Below are positions 1 to 11,576 of a stretch of 64,000 nt of DNA, piece after piece. The first letter of the stretch is position 1, and every line of letters begins with the position of its first letter. A program made the translations under genes and the position numbers. The stretch is from positions 371,588,159-371,652,158 of the forward strand of contig CM048744.1 of assembly GCA_026315105.1 (NCBI GenBank). The letters are read 5' to 3'. Origin of the DNA: Locusta migratoria. Its lineage: Eukaryota > Arthropoda > Insecta > Orthoptera > Acrididae. The notes under the pieces were generated by a model, which searched no databases, had not been told where the DNA came from, and worked only from the letters and a program-made list of their open reading frames with translations.

Positions 1-494
1 GTATCTGAAGTTTTAATCAAATGACTATGATCTGAAATAGCGCCTGATATATAAGTTGTCGATGCACTCTGTGTGCTGTCTAATATGATTAAAAACAATT
101 CAATATTTTATATAGTTTAAAATCATTTCTCAACAGTTATGACCAGTAGTAAGATAAATGCTATTTGCATTGTCGGGCATAAACAATGTGTAATTATTTT
201 GGCAGTCTCTCTTATATCTCCCCCCCCCCCCCCCCCCCGCTCCTCACATTTTTTGACTGGGTGCAGAGAATATGATTTTAAATTAAATATCCGCAGTCTC
301 TGCAGACTGCTGCACCACCACCGTGGAATGGAATGAATTGTGAAGATTATTTTGTTCAGATAAAAATATTGTTCAATTTTCTTTTTTGTGTTGCAGATGC
401 TGTCCAGGTAATGTAGTCAATATTTATATTGACAAACATGTTATTAAGGGATTAGGCCTCTCTACAGGCCGGAAAAATAGGCTTGTTGGGGATT
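1..494. other. Intronic sequence with poly-C tract
   Basis: Nothing coding was recognised. A run of 19 C occupies about 220-238. By position the stretch lies in the UBE4A intron downstream of the U-box exon. Confidence 0.5.
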
Positions 495-773
495 TACTGT
501 TTGAAAGGAAGGAGGAGGAAAGAAGCTTGGAGTTTAACGTCCCGTCGACAGTGTGGTCATTAGAGACGGAGCTTACGCTCGGAGTATTTGGGTAAGGATG
601 GGGAAGGAAATCGACCGTGCCCTTTGAAAGGAACCATCCCGGCATATGCCTGGAGCGATTTAGGGAAATCACGGAAAACCTAAATCTGGATGGCCGGAGG
701 TGGATTTGAACCACCATCCTTCCGAGTCCAGTGCGTTACCACTGCGCCACCGCGCTCGGTGTACTGTTTGAAA
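495..773 (-). mobile_element. tRNA-derived SINE with 12-bp target duplication
   Basis: On the minus strand the element starts with a tRNA-like head containing an A-box-like segment (TGGCGCAGTGGTAACGCACT) and a B box (GGTTCAAATCC, in the palindromic stretch at 699-715), then a tRNA-unrelated body of about 150 bp ending near a GGTCATTAGAGACGG block. Perfect 12-bp direct repeats (TACTGTTTGAAA) lie at 495-506 and 762-773, so the insertion covers about 507-761. Such SINEs are moved by LINE machinery. The long non-tRNA body and the target duplication rule out a functional tRNA gene. Confidence 0.9.
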
Positions 774-1256
774 AACCACAAAATAAAGTGAGGGCACGAA
801 AAGGAAAGGCCTATATGTATCATACTGTATAAAATAATTTTTGTGGGGCGTTTAATTCCAAACTGGCGGCTGTGCAGCGTTTTATGATGATGTCTTCATT
901 TCTTCCAGGGCCCACGGCGAGACGAATAGCTCCCGTATGTTTGGAATTATGATAAGCCAATGAATGTCATTCGATTGCACATAGAGGTTTTTTGATATAT
1001 TACTTTTAGGCCACATGCCACACTTATAAGAGGAATATGAAAAGATTCCCCACAAATCCGTCACATAATAATTGTTAACAACATGAGGGAGATGCAATAG
1101 AAAACAAAAATCCTATGTGCTTCCACGCACAATGTATTGTTCAAGATTTATTCAAATTTCAAGTGATTCAGTTGAGGTATGTGTCCATCGAACTTTAGAA
1201 ATCCTGTTCCGAGATACACATCTTTAAAGTGGTATGTAGTAGAAACTTAATTCCTT

Positions 1257-1298
<42 letters not shown>

Positions 1299-2490
1299 CT
1301 GATGGAAAATCGCAGCTCGGAAACCTCCAGGTAGCGTCCTTCAACTCTTTTGTCTGCCAGGCAAGGGGGTCACCGGACCCCTCCTCATCCCTTTCTGGGC
1401 GCAAATCTCACTGCGCGCAATTTTCAGTTCCCCTCAGTGCAGACAGCCCCAGTAGAGCAGTAGCATTTGACTTTAGAGCCAGTTATTGGAACTAGGAGTC
1501 TTTGTGTAACGGGTGATCCCAATATTTTAGAGTACGGTAGTTTCCAATATTTAAACACGCGAAAATGAGCAGTTCATAAAAATGAAAGTGATGTATTTCC
1601 TTGCAACGTACTTGAGGAAAAAATCCTACTACCGTAACTACTATCTTTGCCAATGAAACACACATAAGATTCATTGCTTTGAAAACCAGGCCAAACGGTG
1701 AGAGAGAAAGGATTTCATATGTGGAATAATGCCTACAGACTTGCTTTCGACAAAAGCATTCAGCTAACAAATCTATTTAGAGTGCAGCATTAATATCACT
1801 CGTACATTTATTTTAGCATCCCCCTACAAAAACGTATAAACGAGGTTTCACTGCATATCACTGTGATTTCCTGGTCACATTGAAAATTATGAGCATTTAG
1901 CCAATATGGCATTTCATCTTTCCTCGTGTATTATTGCTGCTTTTTCACACCGAACGTCAACAACAACGGAGTCTCTCGGCAAGTTCTGTGTCAGTTTATG
2001 TTCTGGGCACCTGATACAAAATATTTATATTTGTTAAATCGATGTGTAACAGTTATACGAGTGAACCTCAATCAGATAGTAAAAGATAAAACAATTGACT
2101 TGAAAAATTTGCAGCATTCGTCTCTTCAAGGTAATCTTCCCTTTTAGCTCCGAATTTGAAAATTAAAAATTTATTTAGCACAAGAACTACTACATTTAAT
2201 GAAAGGCAATAGTTTGGTACAGGAACATTTCCATCAATTTTTATTAACACATTTATAAACTGTTTGTGGCCATTGGAAGTAAATTAGGTTTTGTTACCTG
2301 CTCTAATTAGACATTGTACTACACTCACAGGGTGTAGTATGTGAACTGTCCAAATATGTGTCATTGACATATACTATATATTTACCCTTTTCACAGTATA
2401 TTTTTATTTTATTTAGTCAACACATTTACTACATACATGTAAACATTTCACAAGCACAGTATAGTTTTTTTGTTGCTTTGAGCACATCTG
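774..2490. other. Intronic sequence, no gene recognised; CT microsatellite
   Basis: A (CT)n tract of about 37 bp lies at 1259-1295, followed by a GC-richer unique patch (about 1310-1450). No domain or splice-consistent exon was seen on either strand; the short open frames here show no recognisable protein wording. Confidence 0.4.
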
Positions 2491-2789
2491 ATAAATAATT
2501 GAAGTGTTTCTTATACTACGATTTCAACGTGTAAACAATAGATGGGCATTAAAAAATGCCCTTGTGGAGAAGGTATTACACTTAAAAGACACATTTTCTC
2601 TTATTCAGGGGGAAGTGACTTTATTGTGGATCACTGCTTGTCATGCGGAAGTTGCGTGTCAGTCTCTCTCCAAAAGTAAGAACTTTTCTTTTTATTCCAC
2701 TTTTTTCTTGGAGTAAGGAAAAAATGAGCTACCGGCACCTACTTTCTTTTCCACTTTCTTTACTCTTCTTATAGTTCCAAGTGAAACCC

Positions 2790-3172
2790 CAGTAGTAACT
2801 TGAACTTTATCAAGGGAACTCTTTGTAATTTACAAATCAAATCCTCAAAATGAACCATTCCATATAAGAACATTTTTGAAGAATTTGGCTCGTCCAATGA
2901 TGAAACCGTACCTAATGATTGGAGCCAATATCGTGTCACTGCCATTAGATGTAACGGTGTTTTTGAGGAGGTACAAGCACCAAGATGAAGAACTACAAGG
3001 GCCTCCATCAACAAGGAAGAGAGGAAGGTGTGCGATTTGTGGCAGAGCTAAGAACAAATTTACCCATGTCAGATGTTGTTCTTGTCATTCTTTCGTATCT
3101 GCAAATCACTCTAACACCACAACTGAATTTCAAAATTGTGTATTTGGCACTGATAATTTCGATTCTGAATAA
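2790..3172 (+). pseudogene. piggyBac transposase C-terminal remnant
   Basis: The plus-strand frame at 2876-3172 ends with a cysteine-rich block, RCAICGRAKNKFTHVRCCSC then HSF, which matches the C-terminal cysteine-rich domain of piggyBac-type transposases; it is preceded by a basic segment (FLRRYKHQDEELQGPPSTRK). The catalytic aspartate region is absent and upstream sequence is not open, so only the 3' end of a copy is left. The stop is at 3170-3172. No terminal inverted repeat or TTAA duplication was identified. The family call is from motif wording only. Confidence 0.6.
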
Positions 3173-3189
3173 AAACATTGTAGGTGTGT

Positions 3190-4029
3190 GACAAAATACA
3201 TAACACATAAATAACACACTCTGTATAATTTTTCTCAAATATAGGTGTACTGAATATTATAATAATTCTGTTTTATTATTACCAAATATCGTGGCATTTA
3301 ATTACATTTTATTCGTATTTTCATTTAAAATTTTCTTAAGTACCTCATATTTCAAGATAATTTTACATTTGTTATATTTATACACATTAGGTAATTGAGA
3401 TACTAATTAATAAATGTGATATTTGTACCTGTACCTTCAACTATTTTTTGTCATTACGATTACTTAGTAGCTATATACTAGGTTTATAACACGGAATACA
3501 CAATGGTAGCAAATCTACACCTCGCTGCGGATGAAGTTATGATAATTGGCGCTGGGGCCCGAGGGTTAAGGGCCCCAAAACACTGAGTGCCCAGGGCCCC
3601 CTGTGTGACACAGCCCTGTTTCCACCTGAAGAAGGAACACAGTTCTGAAAGCTTGTTATTTTCCTCCTTTTTTCTGTGTGTACCTATCAGTGGTACAAAG
3701 TTAAAGCAAAACATACATTGTGTCCATTTTAGCCAACAAACAGTAGCAGACTGACTTTATTCATCTATCTTAAAAGATTTGAGAGTAAAATACTCTCTTT
3801 TGTTCAATCAGCATTATTTAATGCTAGCTGTGCAGGTAATCTATAATCAATATTTTCTTTATCATGCGCTGTATCAAATATATCACATTTTCTGAATACA
3901 ATAAAGAAATACTTTGTCTTCAAAACTGAAAGAAAGAAAAAATTAATCTCCCTACTCTCCTTTCTATTTCTTTCTTGTCTCTGACCATATGTCTTGTGAC
4001 ATAGTTCTGCGAGATTATGGAATAGGAAG
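3190..4029. other. AT-rich intronic sequence, nothing recognised
   Basis: No coding or repeat signature was recognised. A GC-richer patch (3530-3620, with repeated GGGCCC words) stands out from its surroundings but matches no family known to me. Confidence 0.3.
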
Positions 4030-6075
4030 CAAACTTCTGCAGGCAATTAAAGGTCTTTATGTAAACCGTCAGGCAGCAGTTAGAGTAGAAGGCAAATGAA
4101 GTTCATGGTTCAGGGTAGTTTCAGGGGTAAGACAAGACTGTAACCTGTCACCACTGTTATTCATGTATCATATGTTGAAAACAGTAGACTGGCAGGGCAG
4201 GATTAAAATAGATGAACCAAAATAAGCTATCTTTCATATGCAGATGACTTAGGCCGTGTTGTACATGGGTGACAACGCGACAGCTTCAAGCGACAAATGT
4301 CAACCGTATGTATCGTTACTGGTCTGTCCTACGTGAGTGACATCTACAGTGCTGCACATCAGACGTGACAACGAGTGACATTTGAATCTCAAACCTGCTT
4401 GAATCTTGTCGCTGTCATCGCAAGCGTGACAGTGTGTCGAGTTTATTGAGAATTGTCTGCTTGTCGAGGTTATAAAGGATGTCGCGAGAATGCTGGAAGG
4501 TAATAATTCCTGAAGTTTATGAAACTACAACTGTTTATGAAATAACAGAATATAAAATTGCAGTTGTACTGTAATTAAGAATTTTGACTGGGATAAGAAG
4601 TGTCCAAAAATCTTGTAACTTTCTTTTGGACTGTAAAGACAACTGAAGTTAAATTTTTAAATTGTTTGTAATAAGACAGTATTTTGCTTTTATTCTGGAT
4701 GATAGTTTGATTTACACAGTCATGAAAGTGTTTCGAACAATTACATTTGTGTGCTTTTCAAGCATTTGTAGTAACAACAAACTTACTCCAGAGAGAGAGT
4801 TAACACTAGTATGTCACACGAGATGTGGGTAAAATTACGTTTCTGAATAAAATATCTTAATATAATGTTTCAGTAGGAATTTAATGTGTTTGGTAGGCCT
4901 TCTGTGGATACGTGTGTTTGCAATAATGATGAATATATTTGTATTAACTTGGTAAAAATCACAGCTTGAAAGTCCACATCCCTACCCCTATTCAACACCC
5001 ATTGCTAGCAATTCCATCCAGAATTAAATGATTTACTGTCATCTTACAATAAGACTCATTTTGTGCTTATTCTGTTGTTGAGGGTTTGTAGACACAAAAG
5101 AAAACTCAAAAGTATCTGTACCTGTCATCGGATTTCGCAGGTGATCTTCACTGTCTATTTTCGCATATGAAGATATGAATGAAATAGTCCACAAACATTG
5201 CTCACTTTATAAATTTAATGCAGCACTGTTTTTACAGCTTATTTCCTAAAGTAAATAAATCTTTACTACCTTACTGTGGATCTATCGTTATTCTGCGGTT
5301 AACAGGTGCCAAATTTTAAAAACAGCTGATCGGTTCTAGCTGCCATCTTGTAGCGAGAAGTTGTCACTCACGTAGGACACATGGTCATGTCACTGAATGT
5401 TGCTGCTTGTAGCTGCAATGTTGCGTAGCTGTATGTCGTGAGCTGTCACTCGCTTTTGTTGCTCACATAGGATGTGGCCTTAATTGTGTTGGCAGTTCGC
5501 TTGAAAGGTTGCAATTGAATATTTCAGAGCTTGATCAGAGGTGTAAGGGTTATGAAAAGTAATGTCTGTGGGAAAGAGATTTAAACACATTGAGAACCAA
5601 ATAGGAGTAACAAAGTTAGAACAGTTAGACAGTTTCAAATACATAGTGAAAGAACTTGAATCAAGGTGTAGCAAAGCTAATGCAGTGATTGTTCGGCTAA
5701 GATCTACTCTCTTCTGCAAGAAGGAAGTCAGTACCAAGACTAAGTTACCGATGCAACACTCTGTCTTTCGAGCAACTTTGTTGTAAGGGAGTGAAAGCTG
5801 GGTTGATACAGGTTACCTTATTCATAAGGTTGAGATTACACATATGAAAGTAGCAAGGATGATTGCAGGTACTAATAAATGGGAACAATGGCAGGAGGGT
5901 GTCCATAATGAGGAAATCAAAGAAAAACTGGGAATGAACACCATAGATGAAACAGTTAGAGCAAACAGGTTGACAGGAGGGGGCATGTTACACACATAGT
6001 AGAAGCAAGGTTACCAAGATACTCATGGGCTCAGCAGTGGAGAGTAAGAGGAGTCAAAGTAGACCCAGATGATGA
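4030..6075 (+). mobile_element. Degenerate non-LTR LINE (RTE-like) split by a DNA transposon
   Basis: Plus-strand reverse-transcriptase remains. Before the insertion: a GVRQxCNLSPLLFMY block (about 4110-4170) and then SYADD; after it (from 5480) the frame resumes as LIVLAV. Further downstream a thumb/C-terminal region includes LDSFKYIV, a GSESW block near 5789-5803 and a run of GAT codons near the 3' end (about 6070). Many stops are present and no endonuclease part is seen, so this is a 5'-truncated dead copy. The GSE(T/S)W wording is typical of RTE-like elements related to those at 20-24 kb. Confidence 0.75.
4252..5479. mobile_element. Harbinger-like non-autonomous DNA transposon, TSD TTA
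   Basis: A 1228-bp element that begins GGCCGTGTTG and ends, read inverted, GGCCACATCC. It is flanked by the 3-bp direct repeat TTA (4249-4251 and 5480-5482), the usual target duplication of PIF/Harbinger elements. Terminal inverted repeats are imperfect, but a perfect 18-bp inverted pair (TGTCCTACGTGAGTGACA) lies at 4325-4342 and 5362-5379. No long reading frame is inside, so it would depend on a transposase from elsewhere. Removing it rejoins the LINE reading frame exactly at its YADD motif, which fixes both ends. Confidence 0.85.
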
Positions 6076-6474
6076 TGATGAGCAAGTATTTATACATAGG
6101 AAATAAACAATACCCATAATTACGTCAATACGAGTCGGGAAGGAGAATAGCTACCTAGCCCATAGAAAACAAGTAGTAAAATTGCTTTCAGCTTCGAATG
6201 TTTTGTTAAATGAAGGAGGGAGAAAATAGTTGAAGTTAAGCAGTGTGCAAAGTCAGTTTTGTTTTGTAAAATTTCAATGTGATTTTACAGATAGAAGAAA
6301 GAATTGTAAAAAGTAATAAATATGCACTAAAGTGAAACTCGAAAAAGTCTAAAACAAAAACTGTTCAAATGATTTAAAACTGCTTGTGAAGAAAAATGCA
6401 CTGTTACTAATGAAGGACTAAGACTGGACTCTCCGACCTACATCGGACATTAACTTTGCTGTTCTTCGACCTGG
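6076..6474. other. Intronic sequence, nothing recognised
   Basis: AT-rich sequence between two LINE remnants. No gene, RNA or repeat signature was recognised. Confidence 0.3.
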
Positions 6475-6761
6475 TTCACATCTACATCCATACTCTGGAA
6501 GCCACCTCATGACGTGTGGCAGAAGGTACGTTCCATACAACTGCCACTTCCTCCTATTCCAATTGTGAATGGTATGCTGAGAAAAATGATTGCCTGTATG
6601 CCTCTGTGTGGATCATAATTTCTCCAATCTTATCCTTGTGATCACTTTGTGAGATATACATAAGAAGAAGAAATAAATTGGTTGACTCTTCATGAAATGT
6701 ACATTCTTGGAATTTTGACTGAAAGCCCATATTCCGATACAGAACATCTCTCTTCCAGAGT

Positions 6762-7754
6762 CTAGCATAGGAGTTCCCAAATCATCTCTGTGATGCTTTT
6801 GCGCTTACTAAATGAGCCCATAACCAAGTGTGCTGTTTTCCATTGAATCTTCTCTATATCTTCTATTAACCCCACTTGGTATGGATCCCACACTGATGTG
6901 CAATGCTCATGTGCTGGCAGAATGATAGTTTTGCAGCCTGCTTCCTTTATTGATGGACTACACTTCCTACAGAGTCTTCCAATGAATCTCAGTCTGACAT
7001 TTGTCTTACCTATGACTGCTTTTATATGGTCATTCCATTTCAAATCACCCCTTACGTCTACTCCCAGACATTTTACGGACATAACTGCTTCCAGTGTTTG
7101 TCCTGTTATAGAGTACTTATATAATAAACGATGTTTCTTTCTATGCAAATGCAGCACTTAACACAGGTTTATGTTTAGTCTCAATTGTCATTCCCTGCAC
7201 CGTGGCAATACACTGTGAATTAGCCTGCATTTCATTACCATTTCCCGGTGTTGCAACTTCTAAAAAAAATTACAGCATCATCTGCAAAAAGACTCATTGA
7301 ACTTCCTATGTTATATACGAGATCATTTAAATATATTGTGAAAAGCAATGGTCCTATAACACTCCCTTGGAGCATGTCTGAGACCACTTTAACATCTGAC
7401 TGCTTCTCGCCATTAAGAATGACATGCTGTGTTCTGTTAACTTGAATCACCTCAAGCCAGTCACAGTTGGTCTGATATTCCATATGTTTACACTTCATTT
7501 ATTAGGCGATGATGTAGAATGGTATTGAATGCCTTGTGGAAATGAAAAAGCAAGGCATCTACATGGGATCGTGTACCTTCTACCCTCTGGATATCATGGA
7601 TGAAAAGCACAAGTTGTGTTGCACATGATTGCTGCTTTCTGAAACCTTGTTGATTCCTACAAATTTGATTTCCAGTCTCTAGAAATGACACAATACTCAA
7701 ACATAAAATGTGTTCCAAATTTCTGCAACTCACTTGTTTCAGACATATAGGCAT
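6762..7754 (-). pseudogene. CR1-like reverse transcriptase in three broken frames
   Basis: The first piece (7754-7488) holds the finger region QGFRKQQSCATQLVLFIHDI. The second (7498-7235) holds GSVIGPLLFTIYLNDL and the catalytic FADDAVIFF (FxDD variant of YxDD). The third (7157-6762) is the thumb and C-terminus with KCLGVDVRGDLKWNDHI and a late TSVWDPY block. Frame changes between pieces show it is not functional. The enzyme would have primed reverse transcription at the nicked target. Confidence 0.88.
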
Positions 7755-8615
7755 ATAGTTTTGTGCATCTGATTGAAGATCCTCCTCCTAAACAGGATTT
7801 TGTTCTAATCCGTAGAAACACTTCGCTACTCTAGAGACCTCCACATCATCCATATACAATCGAATTGGTATCCTATCAGGTCTAACAGCCTTTCCTCTGT
7901 TGTGTGATTTCAATTGCTTTTCTATCCCTCTGACACTTATTTCAATATCTGTCATTTTGTCATTTGTATGTTGGTTTAGAGGAGAAACTACAGTTCAATC
8001 ATCCTCTGCGATCCAGCTTTCAAAAAACATTTTTTGTATTTTTGCTTTTTGTATATTATCCTCTGTTTCAACATTATTATGGTCACAGAGTGTGTGGATA
8101 TCTGGTTTTGACTCTCTTACCGATTTGAAATAGGAGCAAAATTTCTTAAGATTCTCTGCCAAGTTGAAACACAAAATATTGCTCTCAAAGTCATTGAACG
8201 CTTCTCACATGGGAGCATTTACACTGATTTTAGCATCATTTAACTTTTGCTTGTCTGAAAGACTTTGGCTACATTTATATTTGTAGTAAAGTTCTCTTTG
8301 CTGTCCTAACAGTTTTCTAACTCAGTTGTCAGACCTTAGCGGATCTTTCCAATCTCTAATAATTTTACTTGGCACATACTTGTCTAATTAATGTTGTACA
8401 GTGCACTTAAAATTTGTCTACAGTTGCACAACACTTTCAGTTTTATATACGAAACTATCATGTTGAGCAGACAAATACTCTGAAATCTGACCCTTTTCAC
8501 TTTAAATAAGACCACCTTCCTACCCTTCTTGATATTTCTATTTAGAGCTGTATTCATTGATGCTGAAATGACCTTATGATCGCACATCTTTGCTAACTGT
8601 GACAAAAAGTTTGGG

Positions 8616-8924
8616 TCAGCTTGTCATCAGCTGGTTTAACAAGTTATCTCCATGAGTTGGCTCTCTATTTAACTGTTTGAGGTAATTTTCACATACAGCA
8701 TTTAGAACAATATCACTCGATTCTCTGGCCCTACCAACCATCTTGAAAATGTTTGTCTCCCAGTCTGTATCTGGTAAGTTAAAATCTCCACTTAAAACTA
8801 TAATGTGACTAGGAAACACATGGGAAATATTTTCTACGTTTTCCTTCAGATGTTCCACCACTACTGCTGCTGAGCCAGGTGGTCTGTAAAAACTTCCAAC
8901 AATGATGTTCGAGCCACTTTCCAC
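8616..8924 (-). pseudogene. LINE endonuclease (APE-type) fragment
   Basis: Encodes a 102-residue stretch with IIVGSFYRPPGS near the start and IIVLSGDFNLPDTDWE in the middle. GSFYRPP and GDFNLPDxDW are the hallmark late motifs of the apurinic-like endonuclease of CR1/jockey LINEs (the D and N are active-site residues). Only the C-terminal part is open; the N-terminal part is broken. It lies on the same strand as the reverse-transcriptase pieces downstream. Confidence 0.85.
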
Positions 8925-9037
8925 ACACCCAAATTATTTCATATTCCAAATCTGTACTAATTTCCAATGATGATGTTCGAGCCGCTTTTCACACACCCAA
9001 ATTATTTCATATTCCAAATCTCTACTAATTTCAGTCG
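8902..9037. repeat. 68-bp tandem duplication inside the CR1-like LINE
   Basis: Two adjacent copies of a roughly 68-bp unit, each starting ATGATGTTCGAGCC, with a handful of mismatches. It lies at the edge of the endonuclease region and contributes to its disruption. Confidence 0.85.
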
Positions 9038-9300
9038 ATACAACCATATTCTCTCACCTTCAGTGTTCAATCTATCTCTATGTTATATGTACCAGTTTGA
9101 GTTTGGATTCCATTTCTGTTGACATCTGGTTTGAGCCAGCTTTCCATCCCTAGTAATATGTGGATATTGTGACTATCTAAAAGTGAGAGTGTTCTTGTAT
9201 CTTTCCATAAGATGGGATACAATTCCATGACGTTTAAGTTCCCAGGTGTGTGCTTTGCCAGTAGACCACCAGTCCTAACATTAGGAGAGAAAATTCACTT

Positions 9301-9644
9301 CTCTTCTATTTGTAAATTTACCTATCAATGGTAAGGAGAAGACAGAGGAAAAACAGTAGCCAACATACACACAAAATTCTGGAACACTGCTAAGGAAAAA
9401 ATGAGCTGCAATTCTAAGTTAGGTGCACCACCTTGACATATTACTTTTCTCAATTTTTTTGTATTTTATGGAATTTTTGTTTCTGCAGGTCATCCAGTCA
9501 CAAGTAAGGTAAATGACAAGCTTCAACTAACTGACACTAAAGAGACAGCAGAGCAGGAACAGAAGATATGTTGGTATGTAAAATGTAACAATTCCTTATA
9601 TGTTATAGTTCACACAATAATAACTAATAATTTTCACACTGTAC
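9301..9644. other. Intronic sequence just 3' of the U-box exon
   Basis: No exon for the remaining U-box was found. A polypyrimidine stretch near 9440-9490 is on the wrong strand for UBE4A. Nothing else was recognised. Confidence 0.3.
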
Positions 9645-9849
9645 CTGGCAATTGTCGAGCGATCAACAGTTTTCCTTGACGAAGGCAATATCACAGGATC
9701 CATCATTAGTGTAGACATAATAGGGTCGAGGAATTCTTCAGGTGCTTCAGCTAATATCTCCTCCTCAGTTTTTTGGCGAGAAGCCATCATAGCCACTTTG
9801 TTTGCAACTAACTGTAGATCAGTGATTAGAGCACCACCACCGATGCGAG
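9645..9849 (-). CDS. UBE4A: UBE4A exon with N-terminal part of the U-box
   Basis: Minus-strand exon of 205 nt between a TTATACAG acceptor and a GTACAG donor. After a helical linker (residues around [17 protein letters not shown]) it encodes [20 protein letters not shown] and then [11 protein letters not shown]. This is the start of the U-box, the E2-binding RING-like fold without zinc; DPIMSTLM and VDRSTIAR are typical of UBE4A rather than UBE4B. The exon leaves two bases (AG). The rest of the U-box (the HLLS...DPFNR part in relatives) should be in a later exon but was not found between here and position 1. The gene therefore probably continues off the left edge. Confidence 0.95.
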
Positions 9850-9974
9850 CTGTATAATACATAAGAGATTAATTTTCTCTCCTACTTATCAAAGACGAGC
9901 ATACATATTGTTTAATTATGACATAAAGTGAAATTATATCTTACATGACTGATGTGTGGCATATATAAAGCAGT

Positions 9975-10017
9975 TCTTATACCAGCTTTTCTAGCTCTTG
10001 CTCTTCCTCTAGTAGTT

Positions 10018-10070
<53 letters not shown>

Positions 10071-10880
10071 CCAAATTGAGAACGACTGCTCGTTGCTTGG
10101 GCAAACAGAGGGTTGAAGGAAGAATTGCGCAAGGTGACTAGAAGATTGTGACATAGTGTGAGGTAAGTTTTTTGATAGATGACTTTGCAGAACAAGATGA
10201 AAAGAAGTCAGGTGGTATCATGTATAAAAGCTGGAGATAGGAAAGTGGATAAATGGAAGGGAAGAGAGAAAGGGAGAGGGATGGGGAAGGGTGAGGAGAA
10301 GCCAGTACTTGTTCTGGACAGGGAAGGAGTGGTGTGGACTAAAGAGCTAAGAGAAAGGTTAAAGTGAGGCAGGAGAAACAAGTTAGTAGGAGGCTTTTAG
10401 GCTAGAGGGATTGCAAAGGTGCAGGATATGCTGAAAAATGAGTTTCCATCTCAGTAGTTCCAAGATATTAGTGCTGGAAGAAGTAACCAAATGGATCACA
10501 TAGTGAAGCAGCTGTTCAATACAACTAAACGGGTAAGTTTTTTGTCTGCCACTGTGGCGATTCATGCAACTATCCAGTTAGTTACTTGCCATGCCGACAT
10601 AGACTGCTGTATAGTATTTGCAGCATAGTTGTAGTAAAACATTGTTGCTTTTACATGCAGCTCTATTGTTTATAGGGTAGACAATGCCTATAACTGGACC
10701 ACAGCAGGTACTAGCAGTGAGTATATATGTTTCATACCTGAGTCAACCATAAGAAAATGACCCAGGGGTGCAGAGTTGGAATATGTATAGACAAGGATAT
10801 GCTGTAGATTAAATTGGCTACAAAACACAACTTCAGGTTTTGGGTAAGTTGGCCCTCATCATAACTATGAAAATATATAG
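9975..10880 (-). mobile_element. Penelope-like element, 3' fragment with CA tract
   Basis: On the minus strand, a GIY-YIG-type block reading AVYVGMASN then MNRHSGRQKT (about 10620-10540) is followed by YVIHLVTSSSTNILELLRWK (about 10510-10440), the typical C-terminal end of PLE proteins. After the end of the protein comes a pLTR-like tail containing a (GT)n run, seen on the plus strand as (AC)n at about 10020-10069. Stops interrupt the frame. The upstream reverse transcriptase is missing. Confidence 0.7.
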
Positions 10881-11420
10881 TCGAAGGCCAAGTGAAGGAT
10901 GTGGTTGAGCTTTTCAAGAGCAATGTGATACTAGAAGCTCACATGATGCTTGACAGTGACTGGTTAGATTCACTGGTGTCCGAGCTGGAGATGATGCACA
11001 AGATCTGTTTATGGATGAACTGGACAGAATACTGTGTGGCAGTAAAGGATCTGGTAAGGTTCCTTTTAGACCAACTCAGATGACACCATTGCAGAAAGAT
11101 TAAAAGAAAACTTGAATCTAATTTGAAACTTGTACCCATCCCATACAATAATAGTAAGAGGTGATTTCAATTTGCCCTCATCTATCGGCAAAATATATGT
11201 TTAAATCTGGAGATACACACAAAACATGAATCGAAATTTTGCTCAATGCATTCTCTGAAAATTTATTTGAGGAATTAGTTCAAGAGCATACTAGAATAGT
11301 AAATGGAAGTCAAAACACAATTTACCTCTTAGTAACAAATAACCCTAAGCATAAAATAAGATACAGGGATTAGTAAACACAGGATTGTCATAGCGAATCT
11401 AAAGATCAAAAGTCCCAAAT
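10881..11420 (+). mobile_element. LINE endonuclease fragment (CR1/jockey-like)
   Basis: Plus-strand remains that include IIVRGDFNLPSSIG (about 11150-11190) followed by LNAFSENLFEELVQEHTRI (about 11235-11300), the C-terminal motifs of a LINE endonuclease. Stops and small indels break the frame. The reverse transcriptase does not follow, so the fragment is truncated on both sides. Confidence 0.7.
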
Positions 11421-11576
11421 TGACCTAAAATAGGGGGAAAATATATGTATTCAGAAAGCAAAGAAAACTTCAATTAATTCTGAAAGACAGTCACTACTCC
11501 TTCCAAATTCAAAATGTAAGTGTGGATCAGATGTGTCTTAAAATCAAAGAAATAGTATTGACAGTAACCAATTCAT

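Larger units (their letters stand above)
6475..9300 (-). mobile_element. CR1-like non-LTR LINE, degenerate
   Basis: Minus-strand LINE. From its 5' side: endonuclease remains (8924-8616), a linker, reverse-transcriptase fingers and palm (7754-7488 and 7498-7235), the C-terminal region (7157-6762), and a 3' end near 6475 with a GGTGGCTTCCAGAGTATGGA block. The frame is broken into at least four pieces by frameshifts and stops. Wording such as LQGSVIGPLLFTIYLNDL and FADDAVIFF fits the CR1/jockey group; a second fragment of a similar element lies at 16640-17080. Confidence 0.85.

Noticed and set aside
690..760. A tRNA gene
   Set aside because: A and B boxes are present but belong to a SINE with a long non-tRNA body and a 12-bp target duplication.
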